In this document: positions 34,493 through 44,800 of the stretch, one piece after another
How the letters are laid out: every line of letters begins with the position of its first letter
How positions within the stretch are numbered: the first letter of the stretch is position 1
Assembly (NCBI GenBank): GCA_027487485.1
Contig: JAIYDN010000059.1
Span: 62,001 to 126,000, forward strand
Direction: 5' to 3'
Length of the DNA: 64,000 nt
Origin: Planctomycetaceae bacterium
GTDB lineage: Bacteria > Planctomycetota > Planctomycetia > Pirellulales > Pirellulaceae
Notes under the pieces: model-generated
What the model saw: only the letters and a program-made list of their open reading frames with translations
Told to the model about the DNA's origin: nothing
The model's database searches: none
Made by a program: the position numbers and the translations under genes

Positions 34493-35401
34493 TCAAATCG
34501 ACATTAACGAAGCAGCGCTGCGGTTCCGTGACATGTAGGCCATCACCCCTTCATCGAAGGTGGATTCTTCCTGGCGGACCGTATTCCCGCCAAGCCGGTG
34601 CAGCTCCTGTTGAGTCATCTCGTCAGCGTCCACGATAACAAAGCTCGCGTTCCGTCCCACTTGTCGTCGCGACACCAGCCTCGCAATCTGGACGCGATCT
34701 AGCGGTTCGGAACACTCGCAGGTCCAGACCGAGAGTCGTGAAACAAAATGGGGTAGGCTACTATCCACAACGATGCGTCCTTCGGTCATGATCATCACGC
34801 GATCCGTGACACGTTCGATATCGTCGAGCATGTGGCTACTGAGAAGGACGGTGCGATCACCTGGTTCCATAAAGCTCAAGATGGTTTCGTTGAGCGCCCG
34901 ACGCGAAACAGGATCCAGCCCCAGCGATGGATCGTCCAGGATGAGCAACTCCGGCTGGCTGCTTAACGTTAACGCGATCGAAATGCCTGCGCGTTGCCCA
35001 CGGCTTAAGTTGCGGATCCGTTCATGCGGGCTTATTCCGAATCGCTGTAGAGTCGTTTGAAAAAGAAGCGAATCCCACTTGGGAAAGCAATCGGCTTGAA
35101 GCGTTTCTGCCGCTCGGACGGTCATCCCCGAATACAAAAAGTGCCCTTCGATGGTGTACCCAATTCGAGATCGTTCGTTGGGGCCAAGGCTCGTGCTCTC
35201 AACACCAAGAAGCGAACACGAGCCCCTTGTCGGTTCTAACATGCCCATCAACATTTTGATAATGGTGGATTTGCCAGCCCCATTCAGCCCCAGCAACCCA
35301 ACCACGGATCCCACAGGGATAGTAAAGTTCACCTGCTGAACAACGGGTTTGGTTCCGAAGTACCGAGTTAAATTTTTTGCTTCGATCGCTAACTTCGACA
35401 T
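34493..35401 (-). CDS. ABC transporter ATP-binding protein
   Basis: The 302-residue ATPase has Walker A GLNGAGKST (about 38-46), a Q-loop region, signature LSRGQRAGI (about 133), Walker B LLILDDPSLGLD (about 150) and the switch SSHMLDD (about 186). In Walker B the usual catalytic Glu is replaced by Asp (LDDPS), as in some YtrB/CcmA-like exporters. The last 85 residues form a small extra domain. It follows the GntR regulator by 24 bases and precedes the membrane component. Confidence 0.9.
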   Translation of the reverse strand: MSKLAIEAKNLTRYFGTKPVVQQVNFTIPVGSVVGLLGLNGAGKSTIIKMLMGMLEPTRGSCSLLGVESTSLGPNERSRIGYTIEGHFLYSGMTVRAAETLQADCFPKWDSLLFQTTLQRFGISPHERIRNLSRGQRAGISIALTLSSQPELLILDDPSLGLDPVSRRALNETILSFMEPGDRTVLLSSHMLDDIERVTDRVMIMTEGRIVVDSSLPHFVSRLSVWTCECSEPLDRVQIARLVSRRQVGRNASFVIVDADEMTQQELHRLGGNTVRQEESTFDEGVMAYMSRNRSAASLMSI

Positions 35402-35425
35402 GTTTCTTCCCTTGTTTTGGCAACG

Positions 35426-35818
35426 TTACTCAGGTGCAACACTTAGCTTTTGGGTGAAAAGTTCTTTCACTCGGTCCAGCACTTCGGACGCTGAGAAATC
35501 GAGAGCCACCGATTGGCTGATCAGCAAATCGATTGTCTCATCGAGGCGACGAAGGCGTTCGGTTTTGGTAAAAACTTGACGACGCTTGTTAATGAAATAG
35601 CCACGCCCAGGTTGGTTTTCCAACACACCAGACGCAACCAGATCGCTATAGGCCTTGGCAACCGTATTCGGGTTGATCACCAAATCGCGTGCAAGCTGCC
35701 GAACACTAGGCACGGAATCGCCAATCTTTAAATCACCGGTCGCAACCGCTCGGCCAATCTGGTCCGCAATCTGTCGGAAAATTGGAACATTACTACCTGC
35801 CACAATTCGATATCGCAT
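35426..35818 (-). CDS. GntR-family repressor (YtrA subgroup)
   Basis: The 130-residue protein has a winged-helix domain at about 8-75 with PSVRQLARDLVINPNTVAKA as recognition helix, and only a short helical C-terminus (LRRLDETIDLLISQSVALDF), as in the YtrA subgroup that controls ABC exporter operons. The ATG has a strong AGGAGGTGTCAA upstream. It opens the operon with the ATPase and permease and probably represses it through the operator just upstream. The inducer is unknown. Confidence 0.88.
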   Translation of the reverse strand: MRYRIVAGSNVPIFRQIADQIGRAVATGDLKIGDSVPSVRQLARDLVINPNTVAKAYSDLVASGVLENQPGRGYFINKRRQVFTKTERLRRLDETIDLLISQSVALDFSASEVLDRVKELFTQKLSVAPE

Positions 35819-35828
35819 TTGACACCTC

Positions 35829-35860
35829 CTGTACTAACTGTACTGCGTTGAATAGTACAG
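35829..35860 (-). promoter_or_regulatory. Probable GntR operator
   Basis: In 32 bases upstream of the GntR gene the motif AGTACAG/CTGTACT occurs in three half-sites: CTGTACT (35829), CTGTACT (35838, read CTGTAC with T) and AGTACAG (35854). The first two are direct and the third is inverted, as expected for a YtrA-type operator for autoregulation. The site lies close to the start codon and ribosome site. Inference from spacing and symmetry. Confidence 0.55.
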
Positions 35861-35923
35861 ATGTGCGATGCCATGTCAAGAGCCATGTAGTGGATTTATC
35901 TGGCATCGCTCAATTTTGCTTCA

Positions 35924-36330
35924 TTGTCGAGCAGTTGTCCTCAACTGCTCAGAACTGCCAAACCGGCTCACTTCTCGATTTCAGTGCCTAGAACACGACG
36001 TTTCCATCGTGTTTTCTGGAACTCCATCGGCGGAAAGTGCCTTCATGAGGGAACTTGAGATGGGGAATTGTTGCAAGCTCCATGAACAGTTGAGGACAAC
36101 TGTTCTACATTGTCGAGCAGTTGTCCTCAACTGCTTAGAACTGCCAAACAGGCCCACTTCTCGATTTCAAAGCCTAGAATACGACGTTTCCATCGTGTTT
36201 TCTGGAACTCCATCTGGCCGATAGTGCCTTCATGAGGGAACTTGAGATGGGGGTTCGTTGCAAGCTCCATGAACAGTTGAGGACAACTGTTCTACATTGT
36301 CGAGCAGTTGTCCTCAGCTGCTCAGCACTG
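35924..36330. repeat. Tandem 187-bp repeat, about 2.2 copies
   Basis: TTGTCGAGCAGTTGTCCTCA begins units at 35924, 36110 and 36297, giving a period of 186-187 bases; the last unit is truncated. Each unit starts with CAGTTGTCCTCAACTG and ends with CAGTTGAGGACAACTG, so its ends are inverted repeats. It contains CTGGAACTCCATC and CATGAGGGAACTTGAGATGG. It fills the spacer up to about ten bases from the end of the aldo/keto reductase gene. Confidence 0.8.
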
Positions 36331-36340
36331 GCTGATTGGA

Positions 36341-37303
36341 TCATGCAAGCGTGCGCTTTTGAAACTCGACTAACTCGCGATAATCTTCGTCAGGTAGTTG
36401 GAAATCCAGCGCATTGCGAAGCTCATGAACCTGAGTCGGATTGCGAAAGCCGACAATCGCGCCGGTGACGGCCGGATGTCGCAACGTGAATGCGATGGCG
36501 ATCTCGCCCGCTTTCTTGCCGTACCGATCGCCAACTTGCTGCAGTTTTTCGGCGATAAGAAGATTCTTGTTAAGCGACGGTTCTTGAAAGTACGAACTGC
36601 GATGTCGCCAGTCATCTGCTGCTAAACTCGCGAGCCTTTCACGCGACATGGAGCCGCTCAGGAGTCCAGAACCCATGGGCGAGTACACAATCACACCGAT
36701 CTTTTCTTGAAGAGCATACGGCAAAATCGATTCTTCGACTTCAGGGCGAATCATTGAATAGGGTGGTTGCAAAGAAGTAATCGGTCCGATGGCTTGAAGA
36801 CGTGCCATTTGGGCCGCATTGAAGTTCGACACTCCAGCCCACCGGATTTTTCCTTCACGTTTCAGATCCAGCAATGTCGCCCAACCTTTTTCAATATCCT
36901 CGTCCGGCTCGGGCCAATGGATTTGATAAAGATCGATCGTGTCAACATTCAGTCGACGCAAACTGTCCTCGCATTCTTGACGAATCGATTCGGGTTCCAG
37001 CGACTTTACAATCTGGCGATCGGAATTCCAAGTCCGTTCGCACTTGGTAAACACGTAGGGCCTGCTACCGCTGTACGTGGACAGGGCCTTTGCAACGACC
37101 TCTTCCGAATGCCCAAGTCCATACACGGCGGCAGTGTCGATCCAATTGATTCCTGAGTCTAAGGCTGCATGGATCGCATCGATCGAAGCTTGGTCGTCTT
37201 GGTAGCTCCAAGAGAAAGCCCAACCAGCTCCCCCCATGGCCCAGGCTCCGATCCCGATCGAAGTGATTTGTAGGTCTGAATTTCCGAGTTGTTGAATCTG
37301 CAT
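36341..37303 (-). CDS. Aldo/keto reductase
   Basis: The 320-residue TIM-barrel oxidoreductase shows the tetrad: Asp and Tyr in WIDTAAVYGLGHSE, Lys in YVFTKCER, and His in LYQIHWPEP. IRWAGVSNFNAAQM, PYSMIRPEVEESILPYA and AFTLRHPAVTGAIVGFRNP complete the NADPH site. It is of the YajO/IolS-like soluble type and its substrate is unknown, probably a sugar or aldehyde. It stands alone and its 3' end abuts the 187-bp repeat. Confidence 0.88.
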   Translation of the reverse strand: MQIQQLGNSDLQITSIGIGAWAMGGAGWAFSWSYQDDQASIDAIHAALDSGINWIDTAAVYGLGHSEEVVAKALSTYSGSRPYVFTKCERTWNSDRQIVKSLEPESIRQECEDSLRRLNVDTIDLYQIHWPEPDEDIEKGWATLLDLKREGKIRWAGVSNFNAAQMARLQAIGPITSLQPPYSMIRPEVEESILPYALQEKIGVIVYSPMGSGLLSGSMSRERLASLAADDWRHRSSYFQEPSLNKNLLIAEKLQQVGDRYGKKAGEIAIAFTLRHPAVTGAIVGFRNPTQVHELRNALDFQLPDEDYRELVEFQKRTLA

Positions 37304-37386
37304 ACGTGCTTCCTAAGGAAAGGCATGTCAACCGCGCCTTTCGTTTTCGTTATTGTTAACTATCGTCTGGCTACGTCTAAGAGAAA

Positions 37387-38835
37387 TCAATTCGTTGGGT
37401 CGGTTAATCCTAACAGCTTTTTGATTTCATCTTCAAGGGCCTTGGCATTTTGCGGGCCGGAGCCTACTTTGATCATTCGGATCACCCCTTGCTGGTCCAA
37501 TAGGACAGCCTGAGGAATACCCTGAACTGCAAGCTGCTTATTGTAATTGCTGCCTTTGGGGGTCAGGACAAATCCATGCGTGAGTTCGTGATGGTTCCGA
37601 AAGGATTCAAGCATTTCAAGCTCTTGCTCGTGCGAAACATCCTCACCTCGTACTGCTCGTTTTTTCCCTTCGTCCCACACGAAGCCTTGATCGGACGTTA
37701 TTCCAAGGATTACGAAACCTTTGTCGCCGTACGTGTGGCTCCATTCTTTCAAGTGAGGGAAAGTAGCGATACAAGGACCGCACCATACGGCCCAGAAGTC
37801 GAGTAAAACAACTTTGCCTCGAAGCTTGGCTAAGGTTGTGGGTTCCATGCCCACAAACGATTGAGCTTCATACTCGGGAGCCTCCGTTCCGACCAATCGA
37901 ACGCGCGCTAATGATGCTTCCAGGGATGAAGACATGCGGTTGACGTTTTTGCTGAGATAATCCAGTTGCTTGATTTCGGACTCATCACTCGGGGGTGGAA
38001 ACGCTTCGATCCTGGCGGATAGTTCTTTCGCCATTTCCATACTCCGTTCTGGATCGGAGTAGGTCAGTGCGGAGATTTGTGCTGAACGAAGAGACACATA
38101 AGCGGACAAGTCGATCAATGAATCCGGTTGCGCTTCTAGATTTTTCATGACGAGATCTTCGGCGCGTTTCTGATACTGAGCCACATCTGTTGCTGCAATG
38201 TCTCGAAATAGGCTGGAGAAGATATTGGTTGATCGAACAAGGTCGTTCAAATCACTTGTTCCTGAAGCCATTCGCGAATGAACATCTTCGATCGAGCCTT
38301 GCATCAATTTCAAAGCTTCTTCAGGCTGCTTCAATTGAAGCAAGCTTCGGGCCATCCTTGTTTCCAGTTCTCTCCGTGAGCTCAAAAGGCTATCTCCCTG
38401 CGCAGAGATTGCATTCAGCGTTTTGGTCATCAGATCCAGAGCTTCTGGACCTCGGTCTTGTTGAATCAACACCATACTCAACAAATCGGTTGCTTGCACC
38501 AAGTCGCGTGCGGCTGCAGTGGAGATGGATGAAGAGCCAAGATAGTATTCCACCAAACCGATCAAGCGTTTTTCTGCCGCTTCTGGCGCTGCTTGCATGG
38601 TACGATTAGCAAGTTGCAAACTGAGCGAAAGGAGCTTGGGGGAATTGGGGGATTCCTTGAGGCCAGCATCTAACATGGCCCCCGCTTCGTTCCAGTTCGC
38701 AGCTTGGACCAACGAATTATACTCACCATAGGCAAAGCTATCCTCGGGCTTGTTATTAGATGCTTGGTCTTGTGCTGAGACCGTCAGGGCAAATAAAGCA
38801 AATAGAAGTAATGCAAAGCGACTCAAGCGGTTCAT
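37387..38835 (-). CDS. Exported TlpA/ResA-like thioredoxin with helical N-domain
   Basis: The ATG at 38835 has GGAG upstream and opens a signal peptide (MNRLSRFALLLFALFALTVS, cut near AQDQ). Residues about 30-325 are helical and TPR-like. From about 335 there is a TlpA-type thioredoxin domain with VVLLDFWAVWCGPCIATFPH (CGPC active site), GFVILGIT and AVLLDQQGVIRMIKVG. A 30-residue insert with GKKRAVRGEDVSHE lies inside the domain. The 482-residue protein likely reduces disulfides or cytochrome heme-site cysteines in the periplasm. Confidence 0.82.
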   Translation of the reverse strand: MNRLSRFALLLFALFALTVSAQDQASNNKPEDSFAYGEYNSLVQAANWNEAGAMLDAGLKESPNSPKLLSLSLQLANRTMQAAPEAAEKRLIGLVEYYLGSSSISTAAARDLVQATDLLSMVLIQQDRGPEALDLMTKTLNAISAQGDSLLSSRRELETRMARSLLQLKQPEEALKLMQGSIEDVHSRMASGTSDLNDLVRSTNIFSSLFRDIAATDVAQYQKRAEDLVMKNLEAQPDSLIDLSAYVSLRSAQISALTYSDPERSMEMAKELSARIEAFPPPSDESEIKQLDYLSKNVNRMSSSLEASLARVRLVGTEAPEYEAQSFVGMEPTTLAKLRGKVVLLDFWAVWCGPCIATFPHLKEWSHTYGDKGFVILGITSDQGFVWDEGKKRAVRGEDVSHEQELEMLESFRNHHELTHGFVLTPKGSNYNKQLAVQGIPQAVLLDQQGVIRMIKVGSGPQNAKALEDEIKKLLGLTDPTN

Positions 38836-39034
38836 GAGATCTCTCCTCAAGATAATGGAAATGGAAGGCTGCATTGGCCTTGCCGGCAATCACGAGTCCA
38901 TTGTAACAAACGAATTGAGCCCAAGGTGCCTTAGATACGATGTGAGCGATGTTTACTTCTCGGAAACCTTGCGGACCGAAAACCTGCTGGCCATAGTCTT
39001 TCAGTATTGAAAGGGGGAGAATAAGAGATCAACG

Positions 39035-39784
39035 ATGCAAGCAGATACTTGGAATCTTGAACGCGACGGCTTTTGCATGCTTCCACAAGCTATAGAACAG
39101 GATGTTGTCCAAAGACTCTTGTTGGTTTTTGAAGAAGCGTTCGAAGATCCTTCGGAATCCGTGCGCGCCCGTTCAAGTTATGGTCACGTTTACGCCGCAA
39201 GAAATTTGATTGATTCGATTCCTGACGTTTCGACCGTTTGGCAAGCCGATCCCATGCTTGCGTTTCTTCAAAATGTACTTGGTGAAGACTTAGGATTGGT
39301 GCGGGCCTTATTCTTCGACAAACCACCGGAACGGTCTTGGAGCTTGCCATGGCACAAAGACACCTCGATTGCCGTCAAGGACAATTCGGGCAAGTCGCAA
39401 TCCTTTTCGAGACCAACAATCAAAGCGGGCGTCCCCCATGTGATAGCAAGTGATGAAATTTTGCATCAGATGTTGACCTTGCGGATTCATCTTGATGAAG
39501 TAACGGATGAAAATGGCCCGCTTCGTGTCATTCCTGGTTCGCATGTTTCAAGCGACAGTAATGGCGTTGGGTTGGATCATGCGTCAACCATATATGCCGC
39601 TGCGGGAGACATTTTAGCAATGCGGCCGTTGATCAGTCATGCCAGCAGCGCTTCGTTCGAAGGAACATTTCGACATCGACGAATCTTGCATCTCGAATTT
39701 GCCACAATGGAAGCGCTGCCAGAAGGTTTTCAATGGCATGACTTTGTTCGTCCGGATCGACATGAGGTCGTTCGTAGCTGTTAA
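39035..39784 (+). CDS. Phytanoyl-CoA dioxygenase family (PhyH) protein
   Basis: The 249-residue Fe(II)/2-oxoglutarate oxygenase has LPWHKDTSI with the metal-binding His-x-Asp, GPLRVIPGSH with a conserved turn, and RPLISHASSASF carrying the distal His, then HRRILHLEF with the probable 2-oxoglutarate Arg. DGFCMLPQAI at the N-terminus is also typical. It is an oxygenase of a small organic molecule; the substrate is unknown. It is convergent with the OGT-like gene (six-base gap). Confidence 0.85.
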   Translation: MQADTWNLERDGFCMLPQAIEQDVVQRLLLVFEEAFEDPSESVRARSSYGHVYAARNLIDSIPDVSTVWQADPMLAFLQNVLGEDLGLVRALFFDKPPERSWSLPWHKDTSIAVKDNSGKSQSFSRPTIKAGVPHVIASDEILHQMLTLRIHLDEVTDENGPLRVIPGSHVSSDSNGVGLDHASTIYAAAGDILAMRPLISHASSASFEGTFRHRRILHLEFATMEALPEGFQWHDFVRPDRHEVVRSC

Positions 39785-39789
39785 CAGTA

Positions 39790-41448
39790 TTACAGCATTT
39801 GGCCAACGAAGCATCGCTGAAAAATGTTTTCCATTTCTCGTGTAAGTCGTTCGCAATTGCAAACAGAACTATCGCGGAGGCGTTCACGCATCGTGCTTCG
39901 CAACGTGCTCAGACGAGACCAAGATTCCTTGTGCGTTGCCCAGCTGACGGCTTGTTCCACATAGGCAGAGCAATCGTCTGCGACAAAATCGGACAGATGG
40001 CACTCGCGTAAAAGAGATTGGCTGGTCCTGGCTGCCCACCGATCACCGTTTTTGGTTAACACGGGTACTCCTTGCCAAATTGCCTCCATCGTGGTTGTGC
40101 CGCCGTTGTAGGGGAAAGCATCCAATGCCAAGTCGATTTGATCATAATACTTCAGGAACGAATCGTGATCCGTTGGAGGAAGGAATCGCAACTGTTCAGC
40201 ACTGGCGCCACGCGTTTTGAATTGCTCTTGGACATACGAACGATTGTGAGGGGATTTCAAATCCGAATTTGCCAAAAGCAAACTGGCTTCGGGGCTCCGT
40301 TTCAGGATCTCAGCCCAAGCATCGAGAACGGGAGGGGTAAGTTTGTACTGGGAAACCAAGCTTCCAAAAGTGAAACGGCCAGTTGCTAAGCAGGGAAGTG
40401 GCGCCACGTGTGGAACCGGGTAATCCACTTGAAACGTGAGATAACTACAAGGTAAACGCAGGACTCGTTCCGTGTAAAATGGTTCCTCTTCGGGTAGCAC
40501 AACGTGTGCATCGCCAACAATGTAATCGAAAGCTGGGAAACCAGATGTTGCGAACATATTGAACCACGCGATGGTGACCGGAGCAACTTTGCGCAGAAAG
40601 AAACTCATTCGCTGTTGATAGCTAAAGGCACTCAAGTCCACAAGAATGTCTATTTCTCTCGCTTGAATCAACGCACCAAGCTGGGCGTCGCTTAGCTGGC
40701 TTACGTCAGTGACCGTATCGCTTGAGTCGGGTAGGTATCCTGGGAACGTCGATTCAAACTTTTTGTCGCTAAACAAGTCAATTCGAAACGCTTTACGGTC
40801 ATGGCGATTGATCAATCCCCAGACCGGTTTCATGTAATTCCGACCACCAAAGTGGGCTGACAAATAGGCGACGTGAATAGGCCTGCCATTTTCTCTTGGT
40901 CGGGCTTCGAAGGGGTGAATGCGACTTGGTAAAGTTGGTTGCAAGTGAGCAAGTCGATTGGCCCAATCGCGACGAGCAGCCAGAATATCTGCATGGGTGG
41001 ACATAGGGGCGTTGGGAACCAGGTTCGCAATTCCCTTCCATGGATGCAGCTCATTCGTATGCCTGGCCGCCTGGCGAAGGGATTCGAGCGATCGATCCAC
41101 GTCTCCCAAAGTGAACAACGCCTTCGCTAGATTGTGGTGCGTCGCTGCATTACTGGCATCTAGTTCAATCGCGTTTTCAAAAGCCCCAATCGCCTGTGCA
41201 AACTCGCCAATGAGCGAGAGAAGATCGCCAATCTTGTTCCAAATGGCAGCGTTCTCTTCCCCTAGCCCAATGATCGCATCATAGGCACGCAAGGCATCGA
41301 TGTTTCGGCCCTCAGCTGCAGCCGTGTCACCAGATCGTTCCAGCGATCGTGCTTTGGCCTGGATGGACGGTTGATCCGAGCCAGATGCTGGGGTTGGGCG
41401 CGAAGAAGACGTCGCTGGTTTCTTGGAACGCTTTCTTCGCGAATTCAA
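39790..41448 (-). CDS. TPR / O-GlcNAc-transferase-like glycosyltransferase (GT41 type)
   Basis: The 552-residue protein begins with a basic, Ser/Pro-rich leader, then three TPR repeats (about 50-150: ALRAYDAIIGLGEENAAIWN, AIGAFENAIELDASNAATHH). From about 190 it has GT41 motifs: VAYLSAHFGGRNYMKPVWGL, ILVDLSAFSYQQRMSFF, VTIAWFNMFATSGFPAFDY, FTFGSLVSQYKLTPPVLDAW, LALDAFPYNGGTTTMEAIW and GVPVLTKNGDRWAAR. This is the SPINDLY/OGT C-terminal catalytic part. It probably attaches a sugar to protein. The only start is a TTG at 41448 because a stop lies five codons upstream. Confidence 0.8.
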   Translation of the reverse strand: MNSRRKRSKKPATSSSRPTPASGSDQPSIQAKARSLERSGDTAAAEGRNIDALRAYDAIIGLGEENAAIWNKIGDLLSLIGEFAQAIGAFENAIELDASNAATHHNLAKALFTLGDVDRSLESLRQAARHTNELHPWKGIANLVPNAPMSTHADILAARRDWANRLAHLQPTLPSRIHPFEARPRENGRPIHVAYLSAHFGGRNYMKPVWGLINRHDRKAFRIDLFSDKKFESTFPGYLPDSSDTVTDVSQLSDAQLGALIQAREIDILVDLSAFSYQQRMSFFLRKVAPVTIAWFNMFATSGFPAFDYIVGDAHVVLPEEEPFYTERVLRLPCSYLTFQVDYPVPHVAPLPCLATGRFTFGSLVSQYKLTPPVLDAWAEILKRSPEASLLLANSDLKSPHNRSYVQEQFKTRGASAEQLRFLPPTDHDSFLKYYDQIDLALDAFPYNGGTTTMEAIWQGVPVLTKNGDRWAARTSQSLLRECHLSDFVADDCSAYVEQAVSWATHKESWSRLSTLRSTMRERLRDSSVCNCERLTREMENIFQRCFVGQML

Positions 41449-41810
41449 AATGGGTTCCGTTTAAGTTGTTTGAGAATCATCGGTTTATTTTTGATTCCGA
41501 CATTGTATTCGGCAAGAGTTACTAATCCAATGGTCGTTTCGATGTCTAACGATCACAATGTCTTGAGCGAAATAGCAATGCGACGCCTACGCTCCGATGC
41601 ATCGCTATCTTACAATCTAGCTACCGTGTTCTCCCCGTTCGGTAGCGAGGTTTTGGCCCACCGCTCGACTTCACAGGTAACCGCTTGTAGAGCCCACTCG
41701 GTCCAGCTTTGCAACGTTTACCATTTTAACTTCGGTCGCAATTCAAGATGATTCTATCGGATAACCAATTGTTTAACTTTCTCAGAGGCTCGTTGGGAAA
41801 AGGAATCCAG
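41449..41810. other. Divergent intergenic region (362 bp)
   Basis: The space between the OGT-like and cytochrome genes must hold both promoters. No convincing gene or repeat is seen; open frames here are antisense or short and without domain content. Confidence 0.4.
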
Positions 41811-44800
41811 ATGGCGAAAGTGGGCGTCGCGATTTGTTTGGCAATGATTGCCATGGGGGTCTGTTCGGTAAATACAAACGCTCAGTTTTTGGAGCAAGAG
41901 CTTTTAAAGACCGATTCACAAATGCTAGGTGAACTTGCTCAGCGCGATGGCGATGCGGCTCGAGGCGCGGTCGTGTTTTTTCAACAGTCGATGGCCTGTT
42001 CCAAATGCCATTCGGTGAGTGATGGCGTTGCTTCGAATCTAGGCCCAAGCCTCGTTAACACCAAAGAACCACTTGCCAATTCCCAGATCGTTGAAGCGAT
42101 TCTCGAACCCTCCAAGGCAATTCGAAAGGGCTTTGAAACAGCGAGCGTCTTGACGACGGAGGGGGAAACGGTCACCGGACTGCTAGTCGAAAAGACGGAC
42201 TCGCAAATCGTTCTGCGCGATGCAACCAACCAATTGGTGGCGATACCTATCAGCGATGTCGATCAATACACGAATCGCTCGCAATCCATGATGCCTGCGG
42301 GCCAAATGAATCAACTCACCAGCCGTCAGCAGTTCTTCGATCTGGTCAAATACCTGATCGAAATTCGTGATGGTGGACCAAAACGCGCCAAGGAGCTACA
42401 ACCTTCCGATGCCATGCTTGCGATGAAGTTGCCTGAATACGAAGCGAGAATCGACCATGCGGGCTTCGTCAGGGAATGGGGGCCGGAATCGTTAGCAAGA
42501 GGCGAAGCCATTTACCGGCGAGTGTGCGGCAATTGTCACGGAACGAAAGAGGAACTGGGATCTCTTCCTACCGCATTGAGATTCGCGGAAGGGAAATTTA
42601 AGAACGGTAGCGACCCTTTGTCGATGTACCGTACCCTGACTCGGGGATTCGGTTTCATGCCCGCCCAAAGTTGGATGGTGCCTTCGCAAAAGTACGATGT
42701 CATTCACTACATTCGCGAAACCTTCCTTCGCCCCTTCAACGCTTCGCAATTGTTACCGATCGACGCCAGTTACCTTGCTGGCTTACCGCCTGGCGATACA
42801 CGAGGCCCTGAGCCTAGTACCATTGAAGCTTGGAGCGCGATGGACTACGGCGCCAGCCTGACGCATTGCTACGAAACCCCAGGGGATGCATTGAACATTG
42901 CTTACAAAGGCACCGCTGTTCGGCTTGATTCGGGCGCTGGTGGGGTATCGCGAGGCCAAAATTGGATGATCTTCGATTCAGACACCCTTCGTGTCTCCAC
43001 TGCTTGGTACGCGTCCGAAGGGCAAGATAAATCTCGATTTATTGACTGGCGCGACATTCAAATGAATGGGGAGCATCAAGTTCATCCCCGAGTCAGCGGC
43101 CATGTTGTGCTTGCGAACGGAAATGGACCGGGCTGGGCAAATCCTGGCACCGGCTCGTTCGCCGATGATCAGCGCATCGAAGGACGCGATCATCGCAGGT
43201 ATGGGCCTCTTCCAAAAAACTGGGGTAACTACCTAGGCCAGTATCATCATGGTTCCAAGGTGGTCTTCGCTTACACTCTAGGCAATACCAAAGTTTTGGA
43301 ATCGCCCGCCTGCCTATCGAACGTCTCGGATGAGACCCCTCCCGCATTTTTGCGAACGTTGAACATTGGCCCTCGTGATCAAGACCTTATTCTTCAAGTT
43401 GCCGACACTACGACTGATGACACGCTGGTATCGCTGGGTAATTCGAAGACTCCCTTCGCCATCGCAACCAAGGACCTTCATGCAGGCGTACTGCCTACAA
43501 CCCTGCAGGTCTCTTGGACACTCGATGAAGGTAACCTTCGCCTGCGCATTCCCGCTGGAAGTGAACCGCTTCAATTTTGTCTCTGGGTTGCCGAGAATCG
43601 GAATCAAGAATCGCCGGAATTGACTCAATTGGCGAATCAATTCGCTGCGGGATTAATCGACCATGGATTCGACCTATCGCAGCTGACTCAAGGTGGACCA
43701 GCTCAATGGCCTCAGATTCTCGAGAGCACGATCGCGACGTCCTTTGACAAAGGGCCCTTCGCAGTCGATGTGCTGAACGCTCCCGATTCGAACCCTTGGT
43801 TAGCCCAAATGAGGTTCACCGGCTTGGACTTCTTTGCAGATGGAAGCATGGCAGTCTGCACTTGGGATGGAGACGTTTGGCGAGTTCGAATCGCGGATCA
43901 AGAAAACCGTCTTCAATGGCAACGCATTGCTTCCGGCCTGTTTCAACCACTCGGACTGAAAATCATTAACGAAAAGATCCACCTGACCTGTCGTGACCAG
44001 CTAGCCGTGCTGCATGATTTGAATGGCGATGGTGAAACCGACTTCTACCAGTGCCTGAACAACGACCATCAAGTTACAGAGCATTTTCATGAATTTGCTA
44101 TGGGCTTGCAGGTCGACGATCAAGGTAACTTTTATTATGCCAAGTCGGGACGCCACGCTCTCGAGGCCGTCGTCCCTCAGCATGGTACGCTTCTTCGAGT
44201 CAGCCCAGATGGTTCGAGCACGGATATCCTTGCAACAGGCTTTCGTGCAGCCAATGGCGTTTGTCTCAATCCCGACGGTTCTTTCTTGGTCACGGATCAA
44301 GAGGGTTTTTGGAATCCTAAGAATCGAATCAACTGGGTCACATTGAATCCATCTGGGAAACCCAATTTCTATGGCAATATGTTTGGGTACCACGATGTTA
44401 CCGACAGTTCAGATGCTGCCATGGAACCGCCATTATGCTGGATCACCAACGCCTTCGATCGATCGCCAGCAGAATTGCTTTGGGTCAACAGCCCAAAATG
44501 GAAAACACTCAACGGTAGCCTGCTCAATCTTTCGTACGGCTACGGAAAAGTGTTTTCGGTGCTCCAAGAACAAGTCAACGGAGCCCGGCAAGGTGGCATG
44601 ATTCAGCTACCGATCCCCAACTTTCCAACGGGAGTCATGCGTGGCCGTTTTCGACCTCAAGACCAAGAATTGTACCTGTGTGGTATGTTTGCTTGGGCAG
44701 GCGACGCAACCGCCCCGGGTGGTTTTTACCGACTTCGTGTAACGGAGCAACCAGTTGTCCTACCAATCGAATTGCATGCCAAAAAAGGAGGCTTGCAATT

